Shown: in pieces, positions 22,653 to 33,600 of the stretch
How positions within the stretch are numbered: position 1 is the first letter of the stretch
Layout of the letters: each line of letters begins with the position of its first letter
From: Tethya wilhelma
Lineage: Eukaryota; Porifera; Demospongiae; Tethyida; Tethyidae
Assembly: GCA_964030475.1 (NCBI GenBank)
Contig: CAXIPT010000001.1
Location: forward strand, 476,229 to 540,228
Direction: 5' to 3'
DNA: 64,000 nt
Made by a program: the position numbers and the translations under genes
Notes under the pieces: model-generated
The model's input: only the letters and a program-made list of their open reading frames with translations
Database searches by the model: none
Told to the model about the DNA's origin: nothing

Positions 22653-25600
22653 CTAGTGATGTAGGTAGTAGAGACACTGAGATACAGCACTGCTGGCTTC
22701 ACTGTTGGACATGCTGACCTGACAGAGACGAGACTCATAGGGCAGGAGTCGTCTGTGAGTGAGTGAGTGTGTGTGTGTGTGTGTTTGTGTGCAGTGGGAG
22801 GGGAAGGAGCAGAGAACAGCTCACACAAAGAAGGAAGGTGGACACACACACATACAACAGTCATACCTTCTTGCCTCTGGCAGTAACTTGACAAGATTCC
22901 TCAACACAAGAGCTGCCGTTAGTCTCACAGCTTTAGTCAGAGAGCTTTCAGTCTCATTCTAATTAATAACTATTATTAAAAGCAATGATTGAGTGTGGGT
23001 GTGTGTGTACCTCAAAGGGAGGGTGGCTGCGGAGTTTGGAGAGTGTTCTTGAGACATTGGGAGGAGAGGGTTTAGAGTCAGAGGTACAATGATGGGTCTG
23101 GTGTGAAGGTATATATGTGTGTGGAAGAGACATGTACATTGTCATAAAGATGACAGTAATATTACTGAGAAGAATGGTTAATGCTTACAGTCTTACAGTA
23201 AGTGTACAATCATATGTATTACACAGATACACTAGGAGTTAGTGAGGCAGTATCTACTGTGTGGTGTGTACATAGACAGTGGTACCTGCAAGTGTCTCAC
23301 GAGGGAGGGCCTCATTCTCTTCACCTTGCTGCCACACCCCCTCCAGGGACAGAGAGCGGGGAAAGAGGAGAGAGAGGGGACATGGTCGTAGACAACGTGG
23401 TAGAACAGGGACTCCCAGGAGACATAGAGACTATGAGGGGGGAGGTTAAAATGTAAGGAAAACAAGATAAGAATGGCAGCAAAAATATTGGAGAAGGTCA
23501 TGACACTAGTGTGGTACAGTGTACACTGGTGCCTAAAAAAGACAACCAGAGTTGTTGTTGAAACACTGTATGTCAAATTTAAAACAATAGGTAAACGTCT
23601 GATTTGACTTCCTATCTAAATATGTATTTTGAGTGTATTTCCACCAACTGACTGACTCACCTGGTACAGTTGCTCCACTGGCACTCTAGAGTGGCCACCA
23701 CAGAGGTGGATGAGGAGCTGCTCTGAAGGGGTGTGGTCTCAGTGCTGAGGGAGGAGAGAGGGCTGGCTGGGGAGGAGTGACGCTGAGAGCTGGAGCCAAT
23801 GGAGAGAGGGGTGCTGTCTCTCGTGGAGGGGGAGTGGCCTCGAGGCTTCTCCTCCGATGACACAGGCTCTGAAGGAGACACTCTCTGAGAGAGGACTGCT
23901 TGTTGTTGGTGGTGTGGTCTTGGCAGTGATGGAGTCGAAGCAGTTCTAGAGTCAGTAGCAGCAGCAGTGGTTGTAGTGGGAGTGGAGTGGGAACTGACCA
24001 CTGAGCAGCTCCCTGTGTCACTGTCCAGTTTGGGTCTCTTAGCACTTCCAGGCTGGAGGTCAATGGGGTCATCAGTAGAGCTACTCTTTCTAACCACCCC
24101 AGCACTCACAGGGACCCCACCAGGGGATATGCTAGTCGAGGGGTTGGATGAGGCTCCACTGAGGGGCTGTGTAATTGAGGGGTTAGATGAGAATTCACTC
24201 GGGGGCCTGCTAGTTGAGGGGTTAGATGAGACTTCACTGGGGGACCTGCTAGTTGATGTGCCAACTGAGACAGAGGTCTTTAGAGGAGGTGTGGGAGTAC
24301 CATTGGATGAGACAGTGGTGGGAGGGGTCATGGAAGTGGGAGGGGCTGTTTGAAGGACGGGGAGGAGCTGTCTCTCCAGTCCGGACACCATCGTCACTGT
24401 CCTCTCCCCCAGGGTCACCTGAGAGGTCAGGGTACTGGGGAACATCTTCCTAAGAGGAGAGAAACGTGACCAGCTATAACTCAAACATGATCATTAATTT
24501 TATGACATAAAGTGAAGTTATAACTCAAATGTGAACGATTATAACTCAAACATCACCAGTTATAACTCAAACATGATCAGTTATGACTCAAACATGATCA
24601 GTTATGACTCAAACATGATCAGTTATGACTCAAAATTATGACCCATGTGTACTTTGTGATGAGGTGGTTCAGAACAAAATTAATAGTTTAAGTGTTTGGG
24701 TTGTGTTCTCTCTAAGTCATGTTTGAGTTAAAAATAGTTATGTTTGATAGCTAATTAGAGTTATAACTGGTCATGTTTGAGTTAAAAATGGTATGTTTGA
24801 GTTAGAACTGGTCATGTTTGAGTTGTAACTGGTTATGTTTGAAATATAACCGTTCACCTTTGCCCTCCCCCTTACCCTCACCTGATGTGGTTCTGGAAGT
24901 CCAAGAGAGAGAGGCGGTCCTTCCTGCCACACTGGGAGCAGGCCAGGAGGTAGAGGGAGTGCATCTCCACCAGGCTGATGTACTTCTGAGGGGACACCTT
25001 GTAGTAGGTCTTCAGCCTGACAGAGGGAGAGGGGGTGTGGTAGGAATTGTGGACATAAATGAATGTAGTACATAAAGCACAATAAAATAGGTGTGTTTTG
25101 TAACAGCTGAACATTTACAGCAGCTCCTTTGGCATGGTATTTTGTCATTTCCTAGATACACGTAATATATGGTCACATGATACTGAAACTACAGAAGAAA
25201 GCTTTCAAATGACATGAACGGCAGTGGAATCTTGCCGATTTATGCCAGGATGGAACTAGTGACTCACCAAATTCCTGCAAAGTCTTCGGTATTGTTCTGA
25301 ACATGTTTAGACGTGTTCACTGTCCCACTCTGAGGGGGCGGGGAGGCCACACCCTCCACACTGGTGGGCGTGGACCGTCCACTGCTAGAGTTCACACCAT
25401 TCACAACCTTTGAACTCAGAGAGGGGGAGGGGCTAGAGGTGCTCCTCTCAGCGAGGGTCTCGGTGGGAGAGGGGGTGCTCTTTTGACGATCAGCCGACCT
25501 GGCAGCTACCAAACTCTTCAGAGATTGAGCCAGTGCAGTCTTGGCAGGTGATACAGTGCTGTTCTTGAGAAGAGGAGCTGCCTTGATGGTTTGTGCCTTG

Positions 25601-26348
25601 TTACCATTCCCAGGGAGTAAGTTCAGGCTGAACAGGTTCACCAGGTGGTGGGGTCCAGTGGGCAGCTTCTTCGCCACCAACTCCTGGAGCTGTTTGTCCG
25701 TGAGCACAGCTACGGGAGAGGAGGAGGAGGGAGGTTGACTGACACTGGCCGATGGTGGGAGGACCGGAGGGGACACTGTCTTACTGGGGATGGTTGGGAC
25801 AATACTGTTGCCGATCTTCAAGTGCTGACCCAGCACTCTGCCACTACTGCCAGTCATAGAGGTCTGGTTCTTGGTGGTGAGGTTGAGGCCTTGGATTGGG
25901 TTGGCCACCACGAGGTTGGAGTGGGGGTTGGTGACTAGGAGGGGGGAGGAGGACACAGCAACCTCTGTACCTGTCTTCTTTGAAGAGTGCTGCAGAGACA
26001 GCAGCCTAGAGACTAGCTGCTGCTGCTGCTGTGAGGTGTGTTTCACAGTTGTAATGCTGCTCTGTTCTATGACCTTCACCCTGGCTAGGGCCTCGGGGCC
26101 AAAGCTCTCTATCCTAAGCACCAGGAGGTTGACGAGGATCTCATAGCACCTGTCCACAGAGGATATGCCGAGGGCAATGTCCCCTCCAAAGAGAGTGAGG
26201 TTGTAGAGGGTGTCCATGGCGGTGAGGACCAGCTGGACGTCAGAGAGGAGTAGCAGCTCAAAGAAACGGTTGAAGACATCTTGAGGAGTCTCTGAGAGCA
26301 TTGGCTCATTCTCCAGACACCAGGCCAGCTCACCAAAGGCCTCCAGAC
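22653..26348 (-). CDS. ARID2: ARID2 (BAF200) C-terminal half: armadillo end, RFX domain, C2H2 fingers
   Basis: Seven exons: 26348-25268, 25016-24882, 24449-23661, 23430-23286, 23097-23011, 22958-22867 and 22752-22653. The first starts in phase 1 with LEAFGELAWCLENEPM, continuing exactly from LSVLRG at 1961 on the other strand, and contains MDTLYNLTLFGGD and ESFGPEALARVKVIEQ like the human protein. The next two give the RFX-type DNA-binding domain (KTYYKVSPQKYISLVEMHSL, then KMFPSTLTSQV). A Ser/Thr/Pro-rich part follows, then two C2H2-like fingers (CQWSNC with FYHVVYDH; CPWRGC with a later HL). The end has VRLTAALVLRNLVKLLPEAR and SNSEASSAVSQCLYYLHH before TAG, matching the human VRLTAALILKNIGK-type tail. 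Function is as for the PBAF chromatin-remodelling subunit. Confidence 0.92.
24460..24852. repeat. minisatellite array of ~21-bp GTTATAACTCAAACATGATC units
   Basis: Several copies of a unit around ATCAGTTATGACTCAAACATG occur in one direction at 24475-24640 and in the opposite direction at 24715-24850. Together they form a large imperfect inverted repeat inside an ARID2 intron. Confidence 0.85.
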
Positions 26349-26594
26349 CTGGACACACACAGGGAGGGAGACAGAATGAGGGATGACAGAAGCAGTTGGA
26401 AAACATTAATTTTGAGAGACCTTCACTACATCCCATAATTTATACTACACACAATCTGAATAAATTCATGTGCACACATACACAGCTGGCTTACACATAC
26501 AGTATGTGTACAACACTGTGTGTGCGTGTAAACAAATATGTTAACTTCAACCAAGGAAGACTTTTTTTGCAAATCCCTTGGCACCACTAATCTA

Positions 26595-26596
<2 letters not shown>

Positions 26597-26670
<74 letters not shown>
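26597..26670. repeat. (CA)n microsatellite: second rearrangement junction
   Basis: Pure CA repeat separating minus-strand ARID2 sequence on the left from a + strand C2-like exon on the right. The acceptor AG of that exon is formed by the repeat end at 26670-26671. Confidence 0.95.
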
Positions 26671-26671
<1 letters not shown>

Positions 26672-26672
<1 letters not shown>

Positions 26673-26951
26673 TCTTCAACTTCAACATCAAGCTCCACGA
26701 GCTCCATCTCTGCCAGATGACAATCTCCGTCATGGACCACAAGGTCGTGAAGGACCTCCCCATCGGCCGGGTCCACTTCAAACAGACCTCCTTCTGGAAA
26801 GAGTTTACCTCCGACCCTCACAAGACCCTCACAAACTGGTACTCCTTAGAGCCTGCCACTGGAGGCAGCCACACACGCTCAATGTCGACAGTGTCTCAGA
26901 CGAACTCTATTAATGGCTACACCATTAACAGTGGCATAGGTAGTAGGGACA
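26672..26951 (+). CDS. C2B-like exon, partial, synaptotagmin type
   Basis: Opens after CACACACAG and reads IFNFNIKLHELHLCQM, then TISVMDHKV, LPIGRVHF, SFWKEFTSDPHKTLTNWYSL and a Ser/Thr-rich tail. The pattern (a strand ending in a DH/DK pair, IG.V, HWKE-like helix, W[YH].L near the end) fits the C-terminal part of a synaptotagmin C2B domain, a calcium/phospholipid-binding module on vesicles. The frame runs into the N gap, so the stop is not seen. No upstream C2 exons are found to the left on the + strand, which fits the view that the true left neighbour was exchanged at the microsatellite. Confidence 0.6.
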
Positions 26952-27056
26952 NNNNNNNNNNNNNNNNNNNNNNNNNNNNNNNNNNNNNNNNNNNNNNNNN
27001 NNNNNNNNNNNNNNNNNNNNNNNNNNNNNNNNNNNNNNNNNNNNNNNNNNNNNNNN
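26952..27056. other. assembly gap of 105 N
   Basis: Run of N between the C2B-like exon and ARID2 exon 1. The missing ARID-core exons of ARID2 should lie on the other side of a gap like this. Confidence 0.99.
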
Positions 27057-27487
27057 TCACTATAGCTGTGTGTGCAAGTGGTATAATTTATCACCAGGTG
27101 TTGGAGCACATGGGAGCAAATATGTTTGTGTCAGTGTTTGAGTGACAGGCCCTTTGGGTACAGGTGCTCCACAGATTGGGCATGTGTATATCATGTATGC
27201 TTACATATGCTAGTGTGTTAGGAGGAAAGATCACTATAATATGTCCCTTTTTCATACCTACTCCAGCAGTCATTGTACAGATGTGAGCTTCAGCTACGAA
27301 CAGCTATGTAGACTGTTCAAACATAACCTTTTCGGAGTCCAAAAGCCATCACAAAACAGACATTCACACACAGCGCTCAATGATTAGCGCACATATTCCA
27401 AATAACGGACACTTCACTTCAGAAATTGAATTTCGTTGAAAAATTGAACCCATTTCTCCACCCACTTTACGTGGGGATCATTCTTAC

Positions 27488-27573
27488 CCGTTCTGCTGGT
27501 GAAACTTGAACAGTTTTCCCATGAATTTTTCGGCCTCTTGTTGGTGAATTACCCCCTTCGTTTCGTTCGCCAT
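27488..27573 (-). CDS. ARID2: likely ARID2 first exon (start of ARID domain)
   Basis: An ATG at 27573 starts MANETKGVIHQQEAEKF, followed by MGKLFKFHQQNG and a strong donor (GTAAGA). Vertebrate ARID2 also starts MAN and has FLDELRQFHHSRG at this place, the first helix of the AT-rich interaction domain. The exon ends in phase 2, the phase with which the exon at 662 begins, although ARID-core exons must come between. It is on the minus strand, the same as the ARID2 3' half. The region 27057-27487 shows no further ARID exon. Confidence 0.62.
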
Positions 27574-27800
27574 TGTGCCGTTGTTGTTTCCCCTCTGACT
27601 GTTATTCCATGGCGGGGTGTTATAGGGAAGGAGTGCTCACAGTAGTTGTCTCTTTTGGTGGGAAAGAGATGCTCTTTGTCGAGTAAACTCACTCTCAAAG
27701 TTTGGGTTCTTCTGAGTCTCCCGCCATTTGTATCATGCCAACTCATGGGCCACATTTTGTTTTACTACGCATGCGCAAAAAATGCGCGGCCATTTTGAAA
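27574..27800 (-). promoter_or_regulatory. probable ARID2 promoter region with NRF1-like GCATGCGC site
   Basis: Sequence directly upstream of the presumed first exon is less AT-rich than its surroundings. It includes ACGCATGCGCA at 27767-27777, which matches the NRF1 half-palindrome common in promoters of housekeeping genes, plus a TGCGCGGCCAT motif. This is a motif match only. Confidence 0.3.
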
Positions 27801-28021
27801 ATTTTCTTTGAATGAACAAAAAATTGCTGGAGTTTGTATCAGAGCTACTCACTGGCAAGTATGTCATTGTGCCCAGATTCAGATGACATTGGACTAGACT
27901 AATGTCTTTTGTACTCGTGCATGATAATAAAGTCAATGGATGAAATTTGACCATCTTTGCTTGACATTGATTCAATGTGTATTTACAAGACGATGACACG
28001 TTATTCAGTTTTGCATGAGAA

Positions 28022-29224
28022 TTATAAAATTTTGTGATATGGCCTGGGATATGTTTCATCCTCTTTTTGAATTTCAGAAATGGTGTGAGTACCTTTTGCT
28101 GTCTGAAGATCACTGGAGGTGGAACTAGTGGGGTTGATGGATGAGGTTGGACCACTTGAGGGCGCAATACCTTTCTTGGTCAATCCATCTAAGAGTTGCT
28201 TGAATGCCTCACTGTACGTTAGCTTCCCTGGGGTCATCATGATCCAGTTAATGGAGGATATCACATACTGCACACCAGCATCTTCATGGGAGTCAAATGT
28301 CACATCCTCCAGAAAAATTGGAAACACGTCCTTCTGCAGAGAATCTGCCATGAAAAGCTCGTTCCTACAATACTTGGAGTGGACGTACTTGTGCGTCATT
28401 ATGGCTATTAGAGCCCTGCACTTTCTCAATCCTACACCTATGGCAGAGTGCCAGTCAGAGCCACTGGATATGTCTGTGATGTCCATCCAAACCTTGAAGC
28501 CAACTCCTTCAAGGTCTCTCTTCAGTTGGCTGGCAAGGGGTGTGGTGTTCTGCTCTCGACCATAACTTATAAAGATATCAATGTCATCATCATCACCACT
28601 GGAAAGTGAGAGACTGCTGAGCTGGCTGGAGTGAGTGAAATCGGATGCAGAGGTACTGGTACTGCCATGTGATGATTCTGTGACAGGCTCTGGTCTCAGC
28701 GGCTTATGTACATGTGCTTCTGGTGTTAACTTCTTGTCTTTTCCTAGCTCTGATTTCACCTTAGAAAACATCCTTCTAATCCTAGCAGCATCAAGGCCGT
28801 CCTCCTGCCACTGGGAGAGCAAAGGAGAGGGACCTGCTTCTATGAGAGTCAAGAAGAAATCTTCACAAGATAGCAGATCAGGATTAGTCTTGATCGGATC
28901 CATTGCCTTATATCTTTCCAGCAAAATTTCACACGTACGCTTCACATAGGGCGAACACTTCATCTTCGGTCTCATTTTGGCCACCTTGGCTGGAGCAACA
29001 GCTGACTCCAGGGCTGGCGTTGAACTGTCTGATTTGGCTGGAACTATTGAAGTTTTTCCAATAATTTGTAGAGTCCGAGCGATAACAACAGACCCCCCAC
29101 GAAGAGAGCCAATAACCTTTTTAACGCTAAGCTTGTTGTGCCGTTGGTGAACCCCTAAGAGTCGGGTTTGTAGGTCCAGGGACATGTGGGGCCACAGCTG
29201 GATGATTGGATCAACACTCATCAT
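28022..29224 (-). CDS. TIR-domain protein
   Basis: An intron-less 400-residue frame. The C-terminal half holds a TIR domain: DIDIFISYGREQ (strand A), GFKVWMDITDISSGSDW, LRKCRALIAIMTHKYVHS, YCRNELFMA and DVFPIFLEDV. TIR domains mediate Toll/IL-1 type signalling or, in SARM1-like forms, cleave NAD. The glutamate used for NAD cleavage should fall in the region of SGSDWHSAIG, where I see none, so a scaffold role is more likely (inferred). The first 190 residues include a helical part (YVKRTCEILLERYKAM, EDFFLTLIEAG, GLDAARIRRMFSKV) that weakly recalls the paired helices of a Clp N-terminal domain. A Ser-rich linker joins the parts. There is no signal peptide or membrane segment. Confidence 0.85.
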   Translation of the reverse strand: MMSVDPIIQLWPHMSLDLQTRLLGVHQRHNKLSVKKVIGSLRGGSVVIARTLQIIGKTSIVPAKSDSSTPALESAVAPAKVAKMRPKMKCSPYVKRTCEILLERYKAMDPIKTNPDLLSCEDFFLTLIEAGPSPLLSQWQEDGLDAARIRRMFSKVKSELGKDKKLTPEAHVHKPLRPEPVTESSHGSTSTSASDFTHSSQLSSLSLSSGDDDDIDIFISYGREQNTTPLASQLKRDLEGVGFKVWMDITDISSGSDWHSAIGVGLRKCRALIAIMTHKYVHSKYCRNELFMADSLQKDVFPIFLEDVTFDSHEDAGVQYVISSINWIMMTPGKLTYSEAFKQLLDGLTKKGIAPSSGPTSSINPTSSTSSDLQTAKGTHTISEIQKEDETYPRPYHKIL

Positions 29225-30621
29225 CAGGCATGCATGAACTTCACAAAGACCTAGGTATTAAAGTGAATGACATTGTGGATTTGAGGAGTACTGTGATCAT
29301 CATACACTCAGAGTGATAGTACACTGCGTGACATTACTGATATCAAATTACTGCACTGAATAATTAACTATGCATAAATTTAATACTCCCACACAGCATA
29401 TTGTTTATACGGAGAGTTATGTACAGCAACTACCTAGTACATAGCTAACCATTGCCCAACCCACTGACCAAATTTCTGTTCTAGCCACAGCTACCACCAC
29501 AACCAGATAGATAGACCTGATCAATAATTCTTATAATTCAGGCAAAAATTTTGGTCGCTTGGAGGCTAGGACTTCATGAAATCCTCCCCCCCCCCCCAAG
29601 ACCAAATTTACTAAGAATTTTTATGTTCCCAAGACCCTATCCCTAGACCAAAACGATTTTGCCAGGGCTAGTTCTATTATAGCTAAAGGAACCAAAGCAG
29701 CCCGGCAGTTGAAGTTCCTTACTGACTGATTAGCCCATTAGTGCTGCTAGTGCTAGGGTCGGTGGCTTGCTACAGTATTGACTTGACTGTATTAAATACA
29801 CTCTTGTCTACACACATATTAGCTTTGGAATCAGTAAACCGGCAAGCACACATCATATAGACAAGTAGACTACATAAATTTTAGCATAATTATCTATAAA
29901 TTATACAGTCTCGATCACTGACGCATGGAAAACCACGTAAGTACGTATGCATGTAGCTATAGATCTCATGACGTGCAATAGCCCAGTTCCAACCTTGGCA
30001 AGTTGCTGGTCCACTTTCCTCTTTTCTTTTCCTTTCCACTTTTCCTGATGCCTCTTCAATATGGGATGACCTTTGACCTATAATAACCCCTTGAGTATGA
30101 AATTTTAGTTTCCAGATCATGCACTTGCTGATAAACAAAAAAGAGTAGTTAATATTATAATAAGTATATATAGGTTAGTGTACAACTTACTGTACCCTAT
30201 GACAGGCTATATATGTGCACGTGGGTATGCTTGCATGCATGCATGGCTTTGCCTTGCATCAGTATAACACATAGGGTGTACACTACCCTATACTCGATAC
30301 ATGCATGCAAGCCATATAAAACAGGTATATGCACTCGGAGAGTTTTTTTTGGATAACAGTTTAAGTCTGTTGTGAATACATAGCTACAACACAAAGCTCA
30401 ACATCAGCATAATTAGTGCCAAAATAAACAAAAATAAAGAACACTGAACCAATGGCATGTAACATCACTGACACAAAGACAATCCAAGTCAATGAACATA
30501 GTGAAGAGTCATGGAAATCAGAGGCCACACAAAATAATTATCAAAAAAATTTATAAATGAAACAGACTTTGAAAAACAAACTTAGAAATGGCCACCGTAT
30601 AAAACAATCAATTATAAGTGA
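29225..30621. other. intergenic region
   Basis: AT-rich non-coding sequence with a C run at 29587-29597 and ATGCATGC-type short repeats near 30230-30245. No gene was seen. Confidence 0.5.
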
Positions 30622-33600
30622 CTAAGAAATTTGTCTAGTCAATGCCACTTTCAGTTGTTCTGCTACTTGTGGTAAATCAGCATCCTCTAAAAGTTCAGTA
30701 AGTCCCTCCCAGGTTATGGGATAGTGTTCAGAACCATCATCCAACCACTTTTTGAACACTTCATCACAACAAGGGTCAGGGTCTTTGAGGTTTCTCTGGG
30801 AGATGGTTGCTAGTGGGCCTGCCTCGATCCCTAGCAATGTTCCTAACTTGTGCCACTGGTGAGAGATTGAGTCAAGGAGTTTGAACCTTTTCTCACTCCC
30901 TCCATCATCCCTCCACTTGATCATGTGAAGATCACGAAATGTTGGAGCAGACAACAGAAGAGATGGACCAGTAGTTGCAGCAACAGTGAGTGTTACTACA
31001 TGTGAGAAAAGGAAAATGACACATGGAGTATATGAATATCAACCAACCTTGTTGTGGTAGAGATGGCCCACCACTGTGAGCTGCTGTAGGTTGCTCCTGT
31101 TCTCTCCCAGGACCTTGAGGAGGAGGAGGAGGAGGAGGAGGAGAGAGGGACTGCAGGGGAGGAACATCACTAGGAACTGGACAAGGAGGAGAGAAATGGA
31201 AAAATAACCTCATGGATAATGATGTACTTCAGTTATAAGATATAGCCAGCTGTCTGTGTACATATTATAGCATTAAATAAACCTGTTTCTGATACTGTGT
31301 AACTAGTTCTTTCTGCTGTGTTACCGGTTCCTTCTGCTGTGTTACTGGTTCCTTCTGCTGTGTTACTACTAGATCCTTCAAGTTGATGGTCCACCTGCAC
31401 ACATGATGCATGGTTAGAGTAGAAGACAATGATAGTGGATTCATTAAACACAATGTTGAGACAGTGCATACCTCCTCATCTTGTGTAGTAACTGGAGGTT
31501 GGGAGTGGACAGGAGTCAGGTCATCTGTAGGAGATGGTGAAAGGAAAATTAAGATAATGACATAACAAGATAACTCCATCATGCAAGATTGCCAACAAAC
31601 ACGCACAATTGAGCTAAGTTATGAGAATGTGCCGTACAAGTAAAATGTACACAAATACAACTTGTACATGTGTCTCACAAATAACAACATTAGTAGTATG
31701 AGGCAAGCTAGTTATACCAGTGTGGGGCATTGATTAGAAATCACAACCCAGGGACACACACAAACCTGTTGCATCTGTCGTCGTTTGAAGTTTGTCCTCA
31801 TCTTGTGTAGTAGGTGGTGATTGTGAGTGGACAGGAGGTTGGTCATCTGGTGAGAGAGAAAAGATAAGCAGACATCGACATGACAAGAATCACAACAAAT
31901 TAACACACACGGATGACGAGTATACTATGCTCAAAACAGTAACTATAGTATAAACAGCAACAATGATCGAGTGCCTCACAGTCACAGTACACAGTAACAA
32001 TGTGCATCAATTAGAAACTAATCCATTCATGTAAATGCAAGTCTGATGGTCACAACCAACATACTGTAGATCGGGAAATTTTCGTCGGTAAAATATTTTG
32101 CCTGTTAAATTTTCGTCGTTGCGGATGATTCGGTAAGGATCACCATGCAGAATAAATTTTTGGCAAGTTTAATTTTCGTCGGTAATGGTTGTCAATAAAA
32201 ATTTTTTAGTGACGAAAATTTCCCAATCTACGGTACATGGCACCATTAACACAATCATACAAAGCACATGTCTCACGAACAGCTCTATACCTTCGTTTGA
32301 AGTGGTGTCTATCATTGTAAGTTGGAGTGTGCCCTGTGCGGGAGATGAAAGTAAAGTACATGTCATTAGTTTGTTGACTGAGGCTTTACCTGGCTGGCCA
32401 TCAACAGTTGGCTGACGTCATAGCTGAATTTTACAGTTCCATATAGCGATAGCATGTGTGCGTGACTGATGATAAGTCACTCTATTATATATATGATAGT
32501 AAACTACTCAGTGCTTACCCTTTCTTTTGAACAATATACTTGCAGAATGCCCTCATAGATATTATACATGCCAGAGCAATGATGACAGCCACCACTCCCA
32601 ACAGCACAAAAGCTGAAATTACTCCAATATGAACTAAAAGGGTGCATGATATAATTATGTAATAATAATTACAACAAAAGTTGTACATATTATGAGGTCT
32701 TGCATGGATCAGCTTCAGATAGTGAGTATTACATGTGTGCAATAATAATGGCATGCATTGATTTTAGTCATAATGATTCTAATTATCGGCTTACATGAAC
32801 AGCTTTCTCCGTCACTCTGGAGTACATATCCAAACCCACAAGTACATTCAAATGAACCAATGAGGTCAATACAAGATCCAGAGCAGTTGTTACTAAGACA
32901 CTCATCAATTTCTGGGAAAAAAATTCAAATATTATGTACTCTATTATACTTATCTGTAGTAGACCAAGCTAATACATAGTGAAGATTTCAAATGGTGCAA
33001 ATCGATCAGCAAGGCAGACTCATTAAGTTTAATTTACTATTATATACAATTTTTATTTTCACGGACAAGCTGCAATATACAGTTACCTTCACAGACAGAG
33101 GTATTTGTTGAATTCGGTCCCTCATACCCATCATTGCAATAGCAAATGTGAGCCCTCCCAGGAGAGCCATCACAAGACTGGGTGGTGGAGTTGCAAGGGT
33201 TCTCATCACATCCACTGATTCCTTCAAAAGGTGATATGTCAGCAGGCACTGCAATGCATCATGAACAACTCCAATAATAATACTGTATAGCTATATTTTT
33301 GCTATTGGATAGATAATCTCCTATATGAGTGGAAGGAAAACTTTGGGGAAGCATGTATTGTTTTGGGGTTATCTTTGTTTTGTTTATGTTATGTCTACAA
33401 TTTTTCTTAACATAATTTTTAAGTTACAAAATAAGTGTACTACTGGCTCGGAAACTATACTGCATTCATCTATGAGTCTGTGATCACGACTCAGAAAAAC
33501 AAAAAGAGTTTATATTGCTTACATGCTATCCTTCCTCAGTGCCGTATGGCGTGCATGATGCTACATAACTTAATTGATCGACCCCAGAGCTCTGGATTGA

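Noticed and set aside
23967..24353. + strand frame with GLDE repeats
   Set aside because: It is the antisense shadow of the Ser/Thr/Pro-repeat part of ARID2, whose minus-strand frame fits the exon structure.
24540..24640. Regular ~21-bp repeats that look CRISPR-like
   Set aside because: Units abut with no unique spacers, the same unit occurs inverted nearby, and the site is an intron of an animal gene. It is a minisatellite.
26538..26720. Open frame of His-Thr repeats
   Set aside because: It is the translation of the (CA)n microsatellite and its flanks. The same holds for similar frames at 1996, 2000, 22759, 39121 and 58221.
26672..26951. C2-like exon as the next exon of paralogue A
   Set aside because: The donor of paralogue A leaves phase 1, but the C2 frame needs phase 0. 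The phase-1 reading gives no C2 pattern and soon stops.
27733..28167. Minus-strand 144-residue frame overlapping the TIR gene end
   Set aside because: It is a different frame over the TIR gene's 3' end and the ARID2 upstream region, with no domain and poor codon pattern.
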